Part shown: positions 1 to 7,340 of the stretch, piece by piece | How positions within the stretch are numbered: the first letter of the stretch is position 1 | How the letters are laid out: the number at the start of each line of letters is the position of its first letter | From: Sulfurimonas sp. HSL3-7 | Lineage (GTDB): Bacteria; Campylobacterota; Campylobacteria; Campylobacterales; Sulfurimonadaceae | DNA length: 64,000 bases | NCBI RefSeq assembly: GCF_039645985.1 | Contig: NZ_CP147919.1 | Coordinates: forward strand, 186,001 to 250,000 | Direction: 5' to 3' | Notes under the pieces: model-generated | What the model saw: only the letters and a program-made list of their open reading frames with translations | Databases searched by the model: none | Told to the model about the DNA's origin: nothing | Translations under genes and position numbers: made by a program

Positions 1-391
1 CCCTGGCGGCAGGGTTCTCGTTGCGGAACCAGATCTGCCCGTCCTCTATGAGTTCGTCGATAGGCCCGATCTTTCCCTTTATTGCCGCGGTTTTGATGAT
101 ATGCAGGGTTATGGCATGAATGATGTCGCAGGCTTCACCGCCCTTGTGCCCGAGGTCTTCGGGGTGGGCTCCGTGGATAATAAGTGTCGCTGCGATCTCT
201 TTCAGAAGATCTTCTTTGTCCCACTGCATATCCAGGATCGCAACATAAAGTTTTTCTGCGATCCTTTTCAAGGCGCTTTTTCCCTCTTCGTCAGGGGTAT
301 TGGCATCGAATCCTTCTTCGAGCATCTCGTCAATGGTCGTTAGATTATTTGAAGCAACAGCCGAAAACCACTTCTCTCTTCTCTTTCCCAT
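1..391 (-). CDS. Ankyrin-repeat-like protein, N-terminal part (runs off left edge)
   Basis: An open frame of 130 codons starts at ATG 391 and continues past base 1, so the C-terminus is missing. An AAAGGATC ribosome site lies just upstream. The protein begins MGKRREKWFSAVASNNLTTI and has helix-turn-helix ankyrin-like units: residues about 8-38 (EEGFDANTPDEEGKSAL) and about 60-95 (LIIHGAHPEDLGHKGGEA). No signal peptide is visible, so it is probably cytosolic. Ankyrin units usually mediate protein-protein contacts; no partner or function can be named from this fragment. Confidence 0.7.
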   Translation of the reverse strand, partial: MGKRREKWFSAVASNNLTTIDEMLEEGFDANTPDEEGKSALKRIAEKLYVAILDMQWDKEDLLKEIAATLIIHGAHPEDLGHKGGEACDIIHAITLHIIKTAAIKGKIGPIDELIEDGQIWFRNENPAAR

Positions 392-477
392 ATCATGATC
401 CTTTTTATATAATCTGACGTAATTAAAGTGTACCTTATTTTAAGCAACAAAGGCAAGTGTGACAATTAGGGGTATCC

Positions 478-1428
478 CTATAATTTCTCGATGAAACAGT
501 CCCTGTCGAGATGATAGACGTCAAAATCTTCGGCGATAAACAGCTTTCCCTCATAGCAGTGTTTTATCTCATCGTAGATCATTTTGACATCCAGGGGACT
601 CTCTTTGTTATAGCGAGGGTCGATGTGGTTGGCAATGAGATTTTTGACGCCTCTGCTTTGGAGCGCCTCGCCGAGCTCCATGGCGGTGGTGTGGAGCACT
701 TTCCTGACCAGTTTATCGTACACTGCCTGCGTGTAGGTGCACTCGTGTACCAGCAGGTCGAGGTCTTCGAGATAATCGTCCAGGACGGCAGGTGTGCTGT
801 TGTCGCCGGCGATGATGAGGGAACGCCCGATGACCGGCTTGAGCATGTACTCGGAGGGTTCGAGCTCTTTGCCCTCGAACCGTACGTTTTCTCCCCGCTT
901 GAGTTCGCCGTAGAGCGGCGAGGGCTCCAGTCCGAGCGCTCTGAGCTTCGCTTCGTTTAGTCGGTCGGTGATGTCGTGCTCTTTGATATAGAAGGCGACA
1001 CTCTCTTTGGAGTGGACAAGGGGAAGTACTTTGAGTGTGAACCGATCAAAGAGAAAGCTCTCTCCGGCTCGGTACTCGATAATCTCGAGTCGATAGCCGA
1101 GATGCGTCTCCGATAGATCCATCGCACACTCCAGAAACGCTCTGATCCCCTGCGGTCCGTAGATGGTCAGCGGAGCCGTTATGCCGTCGAGCTTTTTCGT
1201 CGCCAAAAGTCCCGGCAGACCGAAGTAGTGGTCTCCGTGCAGGTGGGTGATAAAGACGGTGCCGAGGCGTCCGAAGGAGAGTTGGCTTTTCATGATCTGG
1301 CGCTGGGTCCCCTCGCCGCAGTCGAAGAGATACCACATGCTCTCCTGCTCGAGTGTGAGACCGAGCGCGGAGACGTTGCGCTCGCTGGTCGGTTTTCCGG
1401 CGCTTGTACCCAGAAATGTCAGCGTCAT
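478..1428 (-). CDS. rnz: Ribonuclease Z (tRNA 3'-processing endonuclease)
   Basis: A 316-residue metallo-beta-lactamase-fold protein of the usual length for the short RNase Z form, which cuts the 3' trailer from tRNA precursors. Zinc motifs are visible in order: HLHGDH at 62-67, His139, Asp209 in AGDNST, His228 in HEC and His268 in NHIDP. The flexible exosite arm expected around residues 150-190 is present. The start has an AAAGGAGAAGAG ribosome site directly upstream. It is divergent from the ZIP transporter gene, with about 150 bases shared between them. Confidence 0.95.
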   Translation of the reverse strand: MTLTFLGTSAGKPTSERNVSALGLTLEQESMWYLFDCGEGTQRQIMKSQLSFGRLGTVFITHLHGDHYFGLPGLLATKKLDGITAPLTIYGPQGIRAFLECAMDLSETHLGYRLEIIEYRAGESFLFDRFTLKVLPLVHSKESVAFYIKEHDITDRLNEAKLRALGLEPSPLYGELKRGENVRFEGKELEPSEYMLKPVIGRSLIIAGDNSTPAVLDDYLEDLDLLVHECTYTQAVYDKLVRKVLHTTAMELGEALQSRGVKNLIANHIDPRYNKESPLDVKMIYDEIKHCYEGKLFIAEDFDVYHLDRDCFIEKL

Positions 1429-1539
1429 CTCTTCTCCTTTTTGCTGGTGATTCTATTTTAGCACAGATGGCCCGGCCTCATGACGGAAACGGATCGTAGG
1501 AAGATCCCGAAGAGGTTGAAAATCACCGTCAAAAGAGGC

Positions 1540-1545
1540 TATACT
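1540..1545 (+). promoter_or_regulatory. Candidate -10 box for the ZIP transporter gene
   Basis: TATACT lies 31 bases ahead of the ATG at 1576, in the region between divergent rnz and the transporter gene, with AAAAAGGGAACGGG as ribosome site just before the start. No good -35 hexamer is seen, as is common in Campylobacterota. No metal-regulator operator could be recognised. Confidence 0.4.
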
Positions 1546-1575
1546 GGAGGATTATCTACCTAAAAAGGGAACGGG

Positions 1576-2391
1576 ATGCAGACTCAATGGCTACTTGAAT
1601 ATCATCCGGTACTGCTGGCGCTCTTTGCGGCACTTTTCACATGGGCCATGACGGCGATGGGGGCTTCGATGGTCTTTTTCTTTAAGACCATCAATGCCAA
1701 AGTGCTCAACAGCATGCTCGGTTTTGCGGCGGGGGTGATGATCGCTGCAAGCTTCTGGTCGCTTCTGGAACCTGCGATAGCGATGTCGGAAGCAAGAGGA
1801 GAGAGTGGGTGGTTTCCTGCCGCTGTCGGCTTTCTGGCCGGAGGCGCTTTTCTGTTTTTGATCGATAAGATCCTGCCGCACCTGCATTTGGGTCTTCCGA
1901 TCAGTCAAAAAGAGGGCATAAAGACATCGTGGGAACGGAGCGTACTGTTGGTGCTGGCGGTTACCCTGCACAATATTCCCGAAGGGCTGGCGGTAGGCAT
2001 CGCATTCGGGGCATTGGCGGACAATTTTGATACCGGGGTGCTCGGCGCCGCTATCGCCCTTGCTATCGGTATCGGCATACAGAACTTTCCCGAAGGCGCC
2101 GCCATCTCCATTCCGTTGCGGCGCGAAGGTTTTTCACGGTTCAAAGGGTTCTGGTACGGGCAGCTTTCCGGTGCCGTTGAACCGGTCGCCGCGGTCATCG
2201 GCGCCTACATGGTCATGACCATAACCCCGCTGCTACCCTATGCGCTCTCTTTTGCGGCGGGAGCGATGATCTTTGTGGTCGTCGAAGAGCTGATCCCGGA
2301 ATCGCAGATCGGGAATGAGACCGATCTCTCCACGATCGGGGCGATGGTTGGGTTCGCCGTGATGATGGTGCTGGATGTTGCTTTCGGGTGA
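1576..2391 (+). CDS. ZIP-family divalent metal transporter
   Basis: A 271-residue inner-membrane protein with about eight hydrophobic segments. Residues 132-137 (HNIPEG) and the related QNFPEG at 169-174 are the metal-binding signatures of TM4 and TM5 in ZIP permeases, which bring Zn(II), and in some members Fe(II) or Mn(II), into the cytosol. The histidine-containing stretch HLHLGLP at 102-108 matches the variable cytosolic loop of the family. It stands alone with its own ribosome site. Substrate specificity cannot be decided from sequence; ZupT/GufA-type members are the closest remembered relatives. Confidence 0.88.
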   Translation: MQTQWLLEYHPVLLALFAALFTWAMTAMGASMVFFFKTINAKVLNSMLGFAAGVMIAASFWSLLEPAIAMSEARGESGWFPAAVGFLAGGAFLFLIDKILPHLHLGLPISQKEGIKTSWERSVLLVLAVTLHNIPEGLAVGIAFGALADNFDTGVLGAAIALAIGIGIQNFPEGAAISIPLRREGFSRFKGFWYGQLSGAVEPVAAVIGAYMVMTITPLLPYALSFAAGAMIFVVVEELIPESQIGNETDLSTIGAMVGFAVMMVLDVAFG

Positions 2392-2411
2392 TTTTCAACT
2401 CCATCAACACA

Positions 2412-2485
2412 CATATACGACACAGGGAATTTCCCCGTTTTACCGACGTTTTAGAGCACTTTATAACGCTCTGTGAGTAGATATG
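2412..2485. terminator. Weak hairpins downstream of the ZIP gene
   Basis: Between 2392 and 2520 there are two small inverted repeats: GGGA-ATT-TCCC followed by CGTTTT near 2424, and AGAGC/GCTCT around 2451-2472. The first, with its short T run, is a plausible weak rho-independent terminator for the transporter gene. Nothing else is recognisable in this gap. Confidence 0.3.
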
Positions 2486-2520
2486 TTAGTATCAAGAATC
2501 TACGTTTTGGAGCCGGAACC

Positions 2521-3255
2521 ATGCCTGAAAGACACCGCGGTCCCCATCCGCAAGATGCCAAATGTTTTGGCGAAGTGCAGTTAGCCAGACTTAAAACGGC
2601 TGCCGGCGAACTCGCATGGCTTTTGAGCCGGGGTTATTCGATGGGGGCGTCGAACGAGCTTGTCGGCGACCATCATCAGCTGACCTCCCGGCAGCGGCTG
2701 GCCATAGCACGCGTCGTCTGTGCAGAGGAACAGGTCGAAGAACGGCAGGCAAAGCAGGTGCCGCTTTCCCTTTTAAAAGAGAAAACGGTGATCATAGACG
2801 GCTTCAACCTGCTTATCACCATCGAGACTGCTCTTGGCGGCGGCGCGATCTTCAACTGTCTGGATGGTTGCTGTCGGGATCTTTCTGCGGTATACGGCAG
2901 TTACAAGATCGTGGCAGAGACAAGGCAGGCTATAACGCTCATCGGCAGAACGCTGGAGCAGAGTTCGCCTCAAAAGGTGGTATGGCTCTTTGACCGGCCT
3001 GTCTCCAACAGCGGCAGGGTGGCGGAAGTGGTACGCGAGCTTGGCGAAGAACACAACTGGCCCTTTGAAGCGGAGACCACCGACAGTACGGATGCCCTGC
3101 TGAGTCGAAGCAGCGATGTTGTCATCAGCTGCGACTCGGCGATACTGGAGCAGGCAAAAAGCTGGTGCAACCTGGCCTGCGAAACGATCACACGGCAGAT
3201 ACCTGAAGCTTGGACCATTGACCTGACAGGCAAGCAGCATAGAGGCCCAGAGTAG
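2521..3255 (+). CDS. DUF434/DUF5616 domain protein, function unknown
   Basis: Starting at ATG 2521 gives 244 residues (MPERHRGPHPQD...). The frame is open further upstream, but this start follows a GGAG and begins the conserved region. The N-terminal ~60 residues, with RGYSMGASNELVGDHHQLTSRQ, fit DUF434; the remainder, with VIIDGFNLLITIE and repeated acidic patches (LFDRPVS, TDSTDALL, SCDSAI), fits DUF5616. The alternating hydrophobic-Asp pattern resembles PIN/NYN-like Rossmann nucleases. That resemblance is inference; no enzymatic role is known to me. No signal peptide, so cytosolic. Confidence 0.75.
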   Translation: MPERHRGPHPQDAKCFGEVQLARLKTAAGELAWLLSRGYSMGASNELVGDHHQLTSRQRLAIARVVCAEEQVEERQAKQVPLSLLKEKTVIIDGFNLLITIETALGGGAIFNCLDGCCRDLSAVYGSYKIVAETRQAITLIGRTLEQSSPQKVVWLFDRPVSNSGRVAEVVRELGEEHNWPFEAETTDSTDALLSRSSDVVISCDSAILEQAKSWCNLACETITRQIPEAWTIDLTGKQHRGPE

Positions 3256-3333
3256 TTTATTTATTTTTAGTTGATATAAGATTTTCTGGAGTATTATAAA
3301 TAATTATCGGGCATTTCTTACAAGGAGAACAAC

Positions 3334-4359
3334 ATGGCAGAAACAGCATGGTTAAGTAAAAAACTCCCCAGCGGCAAGGTCCTCTGTGAGGCCTGCGCCC
3401 AGGCGTGCAAGCTCGGTGAAGGCGAATACGGCATCTGCGGTGTAAGGAAGGTCGAGAACGGCGAGCTCCACCTGCTCGTCTACGGGCTTGCGGCCGCCGT
3501 CAACGTTGATCCGGTCGAGAAGAAGCCGATGTTCCACTTCTTGCCCAAAAGCAAGGCCTTCTCCCTGGGAACGGTAGGGTGCAACTTCTCCTGTACCTTC
3601 TGTCAGAACTACGACATCTCCCAGTTTCCCAAAGAGCATGATCACCAGATCGTCGGCCATGAGATGCCGCCGGAGCGTATCGTCGAGCTGGCCCTGGAGT
3701 ACGGCTGCGATTCCATTGCCTACACTTACAACGAGCCGGTCGTTTTTTTCGAGTACACTTACGATACGGCCAAGCTGGCGCATGAGAAGGGGCTCAAGAA
3801 CATCTACGTCACCAGCGGTTTCGAGACCAGCAAGGCGATCGACCTGCTTGCCCCCTATGTCGACGGCATGAACATCGACATCAAGGGGTTTACCGAGGAG
3901 TTCTACCACGAGATCTGCGGCGGACGGCTCAAACCGGTGCTTAACGCAGTCAAGCATGCTCACGACAAAGGGATCTGGGTAGAGATCACGACCCTGCTTA
4001 TCCCGGGCAAGAACGACTCCGACGAAGAGATCAGGGGGATCGCAAAATTCATCGCGGATGTTGACCCTGCCATCCCCTGGCACCTCTCCGCTTTCCATCC
4101 GACCTACAAGATGCTCGACGTCCCCCGTACGCCGACGTCAACCCTGCTGAGGGCTTACAAGATCGGTCAGGAAGAGGGGCTCAAATATATCTATGTCGGT
4201 AACGTCGACGATGAGGATCACGAGTCGACCTACTGTCCGGGCTGCAAAAAAAGGGTCATCGACCGCAGCGGTACCATCGGCCAGTACGTCACCAACGAGC
4301 TCGATGAAAACGGCACCTGCCCGTATTGCGGCTATGTGCTTGAAGGGGTATGGCATTAG
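3334..4359 (+). CDS. amrS: AmmeMemoRadiSam-type radical SAM enzyme
   Basis: A 341-residue radical SAM protein of the AmrS / PflA-like family. The cluster motif CxxxCxxC is at C83, C87 and C90 (GCNFSCTFCQN). A conserved N-terminal Cys region (CEACAQACKLGEGEYGICGVR, residues about 18-38) and a C-terminal zinc-ribbon-like pair, CPGC and CPYC, frame the TIM-barrel. Members are thought to act with AmmeMemoRadiSam A and B partners, whose substrate is unresolved; those partners are not next door here. An AAGGAG ribosome site precedes the start. A weak ATTCC-CGGG-GGAAT hairpin follows the stop. Confidence 0.85.
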   Translation: MAETAWLSKKLPSGKVLCEACAQACKLGEGEYGICGVRKVENGELHLLVYGLAAAVNVDPVEKKPMFHFLPKSKAFSLGTVGCNFSCTFCQNYDISQFPKEHDHQIVGHEMPPERIVELALEYGCDSIAYTYNEPVVFFEYTYDTAKLAHEKGLKNIYVTSGFETSKAIDLLAPYVDGMNIDIKGFTEEFYHEICGGRLKPVLNAVKHAHDKGIWVEITTLLIPGKNDSDEEIRGIAKFIADVDPAIPWHLSAFHPTYKMLDVPRTPTSTLLRAYKIGQEEGLKYIYVGNVDDEDHESTYCPGCKKRVIDRSGTIGQYVTNELDENGTCPYCGYVLEGVWH

Positions 4360-4497
4360 GATTCCCGGGGGAATACTTTAAGATATAGCAGCGCGTGATG
4401 TTTTTCCCATCTCCACCGCATTTAACCCGTTGGTGTCCTATATCGGAAAATTTTCAATATTTTCCTCCGATTTAACTACTTTTGATGAGAAGCTCTC

Positions 4498-4503
4498 TAT
4501 ACT
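4498..4503 (+). promoter_or_regulatory. Candidate -10 box for the tRNA-Thr/tRNA-Tyr unit
   Basis: TATACT ends 18 bases ahead of the first tRNA base, a distance that fits a short 5' leader removed by RNase P. The region upstream is AT-rich, without a convincing -35. Confidence 0.45.
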
Positions 4504-4521
4504 TGCGCTCCGATTTCAGAT

Positions 4522-4598
4522 GCCGACATAGCTCAGTTGGCTAGAGCAGCTGATTTGTAATCAGCAGGCCCGGGGTTCAAATCCTCGTGTCGGCACCA
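4522..4598 (+). tRNA. tRNA-Thr (TGT)
   Basis: A complete 77-base cloverleaf with encoded CCA. The acceptor stem GCCGACA pairs with TGTCGGC, the D-arm and GGTTCAAATCC T-arm are intact, and the anticodon TGT is at 4556-4558 in loop TTTGTAA. It reads ACA codons. tRNA-Tyr follows 30 bases downstream in the same orientation, and the pair is probably co-transcribed. Confidence 0.95.
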
Positions 4599-4628
4599 TC
4601 GATTTCGGATCTTTTTAACACAACAGAC

Positions 4629-4713
4629 GGTGAGATAGTCAAGTGGCCAACGACGGCAGACTGTAAATCTGCTCCCTATGGGTTCCCAGGTTCGACTCCT
4701 GGTCTCACCACCA
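4629..4713 (+). tRNA. tRNA-Tyr (GTA)
   Basis: An 85-base class II tRNA with a long variable arm and encoded CCA. The acceptor GGTGAGA pairs with TCTCACC, and the anticodon loop CTGTAAA carries GTA. It lies directly behind tRNA-Thr. The ~250 bases that follow, up to the next gene, are AT-rich and hold nothing I recognise. Confidence 0.95.
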
Positions 4714-4963
4714 TTACCTTTTAAAAATTATTCCTACAAAACGTAATGTTACTAAAGAGTGACAACTATAAATCCTACCTGCGATCGGGACATCGTTTGG
4801 CTTCTTTGCCTTATTTTATAGAATCCTTTGATGTTCGGTTTGTTTTTTGCCTGATGTGATAAATTGAAAGGGTCATGTAATATAATTCGATAAAGATTAT
4901 GGGCATAGAGAACAGTCGGTCGTTATAGCTATATCTTCGGAACTCTTTTTTTAGGTGTATATT

Positions 4964-5353
4964 ATGAGTATCTTTGCTTTACAATCGCCGGCGGGCGGCT
5001 TTTTGGATGAAGACCTCGAACATTTTAATAAAACGTTTGATGACTGGTGTGTACAGTTTGATAACTACGAAGATGCCAGTACCATTGCGGAGAGCCTTGA
5101 TGAAAGAAAGAGTGTCGAGATCGTTGAGATCACACCGCTGAGCTATCCGAAATATTTCTTTTCAGACCTACAAGGCAATATTCATGCAACACGGCAGGTC
5201 GATGACAAGATTATCTGTATTGTCGAGCCCTTTATGGGGTCAAATTTTCGCATCGCTGTCTGTGATTTGAAGACGAAGCGTGTGAAACTGATGCCGACGC
5301 GCTATAAAAGTGTCCTGAGTGTCGAAGGCGCTTTTGCGAATTTTACGAATTGA
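4964..5353 (+). CDS. Hypothetical protein, 129 residues
   Basis: The start is set at ATG 4964 (MSIFALQ...); another in-frame ATG lies three codons upstream at 4955. A weak TTTAGGTG precedes it. The protein is soluble and acidic at the N-terminus (DEDLEHFNKTFDDWC) and has a beta-rich C-terminal half (DKIICIVEPF, RIAVCDLKTKRVKLMP). There are no signal peptide, membrane segments or recognised motifs. I do not recognise the family. It lies ahead of queF in the same orientation, separated by 158 bases, so a functional link is not implied. Confidence 0.6.
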   Translation: MSIFALQSPAGGFLDEDLEHFNKTFDDWCVQFDNYEDASTIAESLDERKSVEIVEITPLSYPKYFFSDLQGNIHATRQVDDKIICIVEPFMGSNFRIAVCDLKTKRVKLMPTRYKSVLSVEGAFANFTN

Positions 5354-5511
5354 TCTATTCTTTGTTCCTGATAGTTCAGCTGGCGCTTGTTTGATAAAGA
5401 AAGACGGGAAATACGATAAAATAATCTATTCGTCCAAAAAATAGTATATTCCAGTTTTTGAGAAGATCGAGTTTTTTGGAAAAGAGATCATAAATAAATT
5501 GACGGAAGACG

Positions 5512-5988
5512 ATGAAACGAGAAGATGAAGTCAGCCAGCTTGGCTCGGAAACCACTCAGTACCACTATACTTATGCCCCTGAACTGTTGGAGACGTTTGT
5601 CAATGCTCATCAGGAGAATGACTACTGGGTCACGTTAAATGCCGATGAGTTTACCGCTCTGTGCCCCGTCACCAATCAGCCTGATTTTGGTACACTGATT
5701 ATTAACTATATCCCTGACATCAAGATGGTTGAGAGCAAGTCCTTGAAGTTGTATCTTTTCAGTTTCATCAACAGCGGCGAATTTCATGAAGATGTCGTCA
5801 ACAAGATAGGCAAAGACCTTGTGGCATTGATGGCACCGAAATATCTTGAAGTCATCGGTCTGTTTTACCCCCGCGGTAACATCAGCATACATCCCGCTTA
5901 CAGCTACAGCAACGGTGAAGCGAAGTACGCAGAGATAGAACAATACCGGTTCATGAACCGAAATCTGAACCCGCAACGTATAGGATAA
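5512..5988 (+). CDS. queF: NADPH-dependent 7-cyano-7-deazaguanine reductase QueF
   Basis: A 158-residue single-domain tunnelling-fold protein of the short (B. subtilis-type) QueF class, which reduces preQ0 to preQ1 for tRNA queuosine. The QueF signature VESKSLKLYLFSF is at about 75-87, followed by GEFHEDVVNKI. The thioimide-forming Cys is in ALCPVTNQPDFG (about residues 49-60), and GLFYPRGNISI is the C-terminal family motif. I looked upstream for a preQ1 riboswitch and saw none. The next gene starts four bases after the stop, so the two form an operon. Confidence 0.9.
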   Translation: MKREDEVSQLGSETTQYHYTYAPELLETFVNAHQENDYWVTLNADEFTALCPVTNQPDFGTLIINYIPDIKMVESKSLKLYLFSFINSGEFHEDVVNKIGKDLVALMAPKYLEVIGLFYPRGNISIHPAYSYSNGEAKYAEIEQYRFMNRNLNPQRIG

Positions 5989-5992
5989 TGCC

Positions 5993-6352
5993 ATGACATT
6001 GACAAAAGTGCCCTTGCGGGAAGGATCCCACTTGGAGTATAGTTCTCGAGAGCTGCTTTTTCTTGCACACAGCGGTCAACCATACAGGGGTTCCGTTTAC
6101 ATCCAATTTACCTCCATAGGTGAGAGCTTTGATCTGCGTGATTTTAAAAAGTACATCACCTCACTAAGAGCAAAGACGTTTTATGCGGAAGATATCGCCA
6201 ACGAAATCTACGCTGTCATCGACAGCAGTATCGCTACAAAACATCTTGGGGTCATCGTCGATCTGGCAGCCAGAGGCGGTATTCAGCAACGTGTGCGTTT
6301 CGGCACTGATTTTATCCCTACAAAAAAAGAAAACATCTTTCAAATTCGTTGA
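5993..6352 (+). CDS. Tunnelling-fold-like protein of unknown function, probably truncated by frameshift
   Basis: 119 residues starting four bases after queF. The middle part (GESFDLRDFKKYITSLRAKTF then YAEDIANEIYAVI) resembles the helical stretch of T-fold enzymes such as QueF or FolE2, but the QueF catalytic Cys and ESKS signature are absent. That makes it a possible non-catalytic relative or partner; this is inference. The frame ends just after a run of seven A (6322-6328). A coding-like stretch in another frame continues to 6519, so the true product may be about 55 residues longer. Confidence 0.55.
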   Translation: MTLTKVPLREGSHLEYSSRELLFLAHSGQPYRGSVYIQFTSIGESFDLRDFKKYITSLRAKTFYAEDIANEIYAVIDSSIATKHLGVIVDLAARGGIQQRVRFGTDFIPTKKENIFQIR

Positions 6353-6519
6353 GACTATTGTATCAACCTGCCTCCCTGCGGGCATTCAAAGACAACAACG
6401 ATGCCGCGTTGCAGCTTTTTGAAACCTGCCAGTCCATCTGCAGTGAAGCTTATAAACTGACCGCTCTGGATGACATAGTATTCAAGGATATTCCCGCTGA
6501 TCTGTTCAATCGTAAGTAG
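6353..6519 (+). pseudogene. Out-of-frame continuation of the preceding gene
   Basis: Directly after the TGA at 6350-6352, the frame beginning at 6352 reads RLLYQPASLRAFKDNN and on to FKDIPADLFNRK with a TAG at 6517-6519. It has protein-like composition and no start codon of its own. Joining it to the upstream frame needs a one-base change, most simply in the A7 run at 6322-6328. It could be a real frameshift mutation, programmed slippage or a sequencing error. The rest of this gap, to 6763, shows no gene. Confidence 0.45.
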
Positions 6520-6763
6520 GTTGAAGATATCACGTATTCAGTCCAGTGCGGTCTAGTAGATACTGTTTCGTTTTATAGTGCATTAAAACAGATTTTGCAC
6601 CGTATTCAGGGGTGGATCGCGAGATGATGAAAAAGAGAAGGTCAGAGACGATAAAAGCCAGGATACCTTAGATTACGCTTAGCTACAGTTTTTGCTTATT
6701 TAAATGTACAGAAGTTATTAAAGATTGTATTTTGAGGATTTGTTTGGGGGTTATAAAAAATGG

Positions 6764-6852
6764 TGGTGGAGACCCAGGGATTCGAACCCTGGGAGGTGTG
6801 ACCCTCGCCGGTTTTCAAGACCGGTGCATTCGACCAACTCTGCCAGATCTCC
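6764..6852 (-). tRNA. tRNA-Ser (TGA)
   Basis: An 89-base class II tRNA with a long variable arm. The acceptor GGAGATC pairs with GGTCTCC, the anticodon TGA is in loop CTTGAAA, and CCA is encoded. It is the last gene of a four-tRNA minus-strand cluster (Gly-Leu-Cys-Ser). Confidence 0.95.
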
Positions 6853-6876
6853 ATATAAGTGTAACGTTAAAAAAAG

Positions 6877-6950
6877 TGGAGGTGCCACCCGGATTTGAAC
6901 CGGGGATAGCAGCTTTGCAGGCTGCGGCCTTACCACTTGGCGATGGCACC
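6877..6950 (-). tRNA. tRNA-Cys (GCA)
   Basis: A 74-base cloverleaf. The acceptor GGTGCCA pairs with TGGCACC, the discriminator is U as expected for tRNA-Cys, the anticodon GCA is in loop CTGCAAA, and CCA is encoded. Third gene of the Gly-Leu-Cys-Ser cluster. Confidence 0.95.
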
Positions 6951-6957
6951 ATCTTGG

Positions 6958-7044
6958 TGGTGCCCGGAACCGGACTTGAACCGGTACAGTGTTACCACCG
7001 AGGGATTTTAAGTCCCTTGCGTCTACCAATTTCGCCATCCGGGC
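6958..7044 (-). tRNA. tRNA-Leu (TAA)
   Basis: An 87-base class II tRNA with a variable arm. The acceptor GCCCGGA pairs with TCCGGGC, the anticodon TAA is in loop CTTAAAA, and CCA is encoded. It lies 7 bases from tRNA-Cys, which implies processing from one precursor. Confidence 0.95.
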
Positions 7045-7114
7045 ATCAATGCCAAATATACAACGAAAACACTTTATATAACTTCTTTTACAAAAAAACT
7101 ATATAAAGTGTTTA

Positions 7115-7189
7115 TGGAGCGGGAAACGAGGTTCGAACTCGCGACCCCAACCTTGGCAAGGTTGTGCTCTACCACTGAGCTATTCCCGC
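7115..7189 (-). tRNA. tRNA-Gly (GCC)
   Basis: A 75-base cloverleaf. The acceptor GCGGGAA pairs with TTCCCGC, the anticodon GCC is in loop TTGCCAA, and CCA is encoded. First gene of the minus-strand cluster, directly behind its promoter. Confidence 0.95.
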
Positions 7190-7210
7190 ACTTTGTCGTT
7201 GTAGGGCGGA

Positions 7211-7239
7211 AGTATATCAAAAAATATTTTGCTTGTAAA
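7211..7239 (-). promoter_or_regulatory. Promoter of the Gly-Leu-Cys-Ser tRNA cluster
   Basis: On the minus strand, TTTACA (7239-7234) is followed after exactly 17 bases by TATACT (7216-7211). The tRNA-Gly 5' end lies 21 bases downstream of the -10. This is one of the few two-hexamer promoters in the window, as expected for a stable-RNA operon. Confidence 0.7.
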
Positions 7240-7297
7240 GGGTTTTTTGTAAAAAATACAAATTTTTTTTCTAAAAGATGGAATAGGGCTTTGATTT

Positions 7298-7306
7298 TGC
7301 TATAAT
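7298..7306 (+). promoter_or_regulatory. Extended -10 promoter of ilvD
   Basis: TGCTATAAT, a perfect extended -10, lies 34 bases ahead of the ilvD ATG, with AAGGGTATTCC as ribosome site. No leader peptide or attenuator could be made out in the short leader. Confidence 0.65.
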
Positions 7307-7340
7307 CGCGTTATTCATAAACTATATATAAGGGTATTCC

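Noticed and set aside
5354-5511. preQ1 riboswitch ahead of queF
   Set aside because: I looked for the small H-type pseudoknot pattern with an A-rich tail and found no matching hairpin plus complementary tail.
6764-7189. tRNA-cluster integration site (att) with a mobile element
   Set aside because: The four tRNAs are intact, with no duplicated 3' ends or integrase gene nearby.
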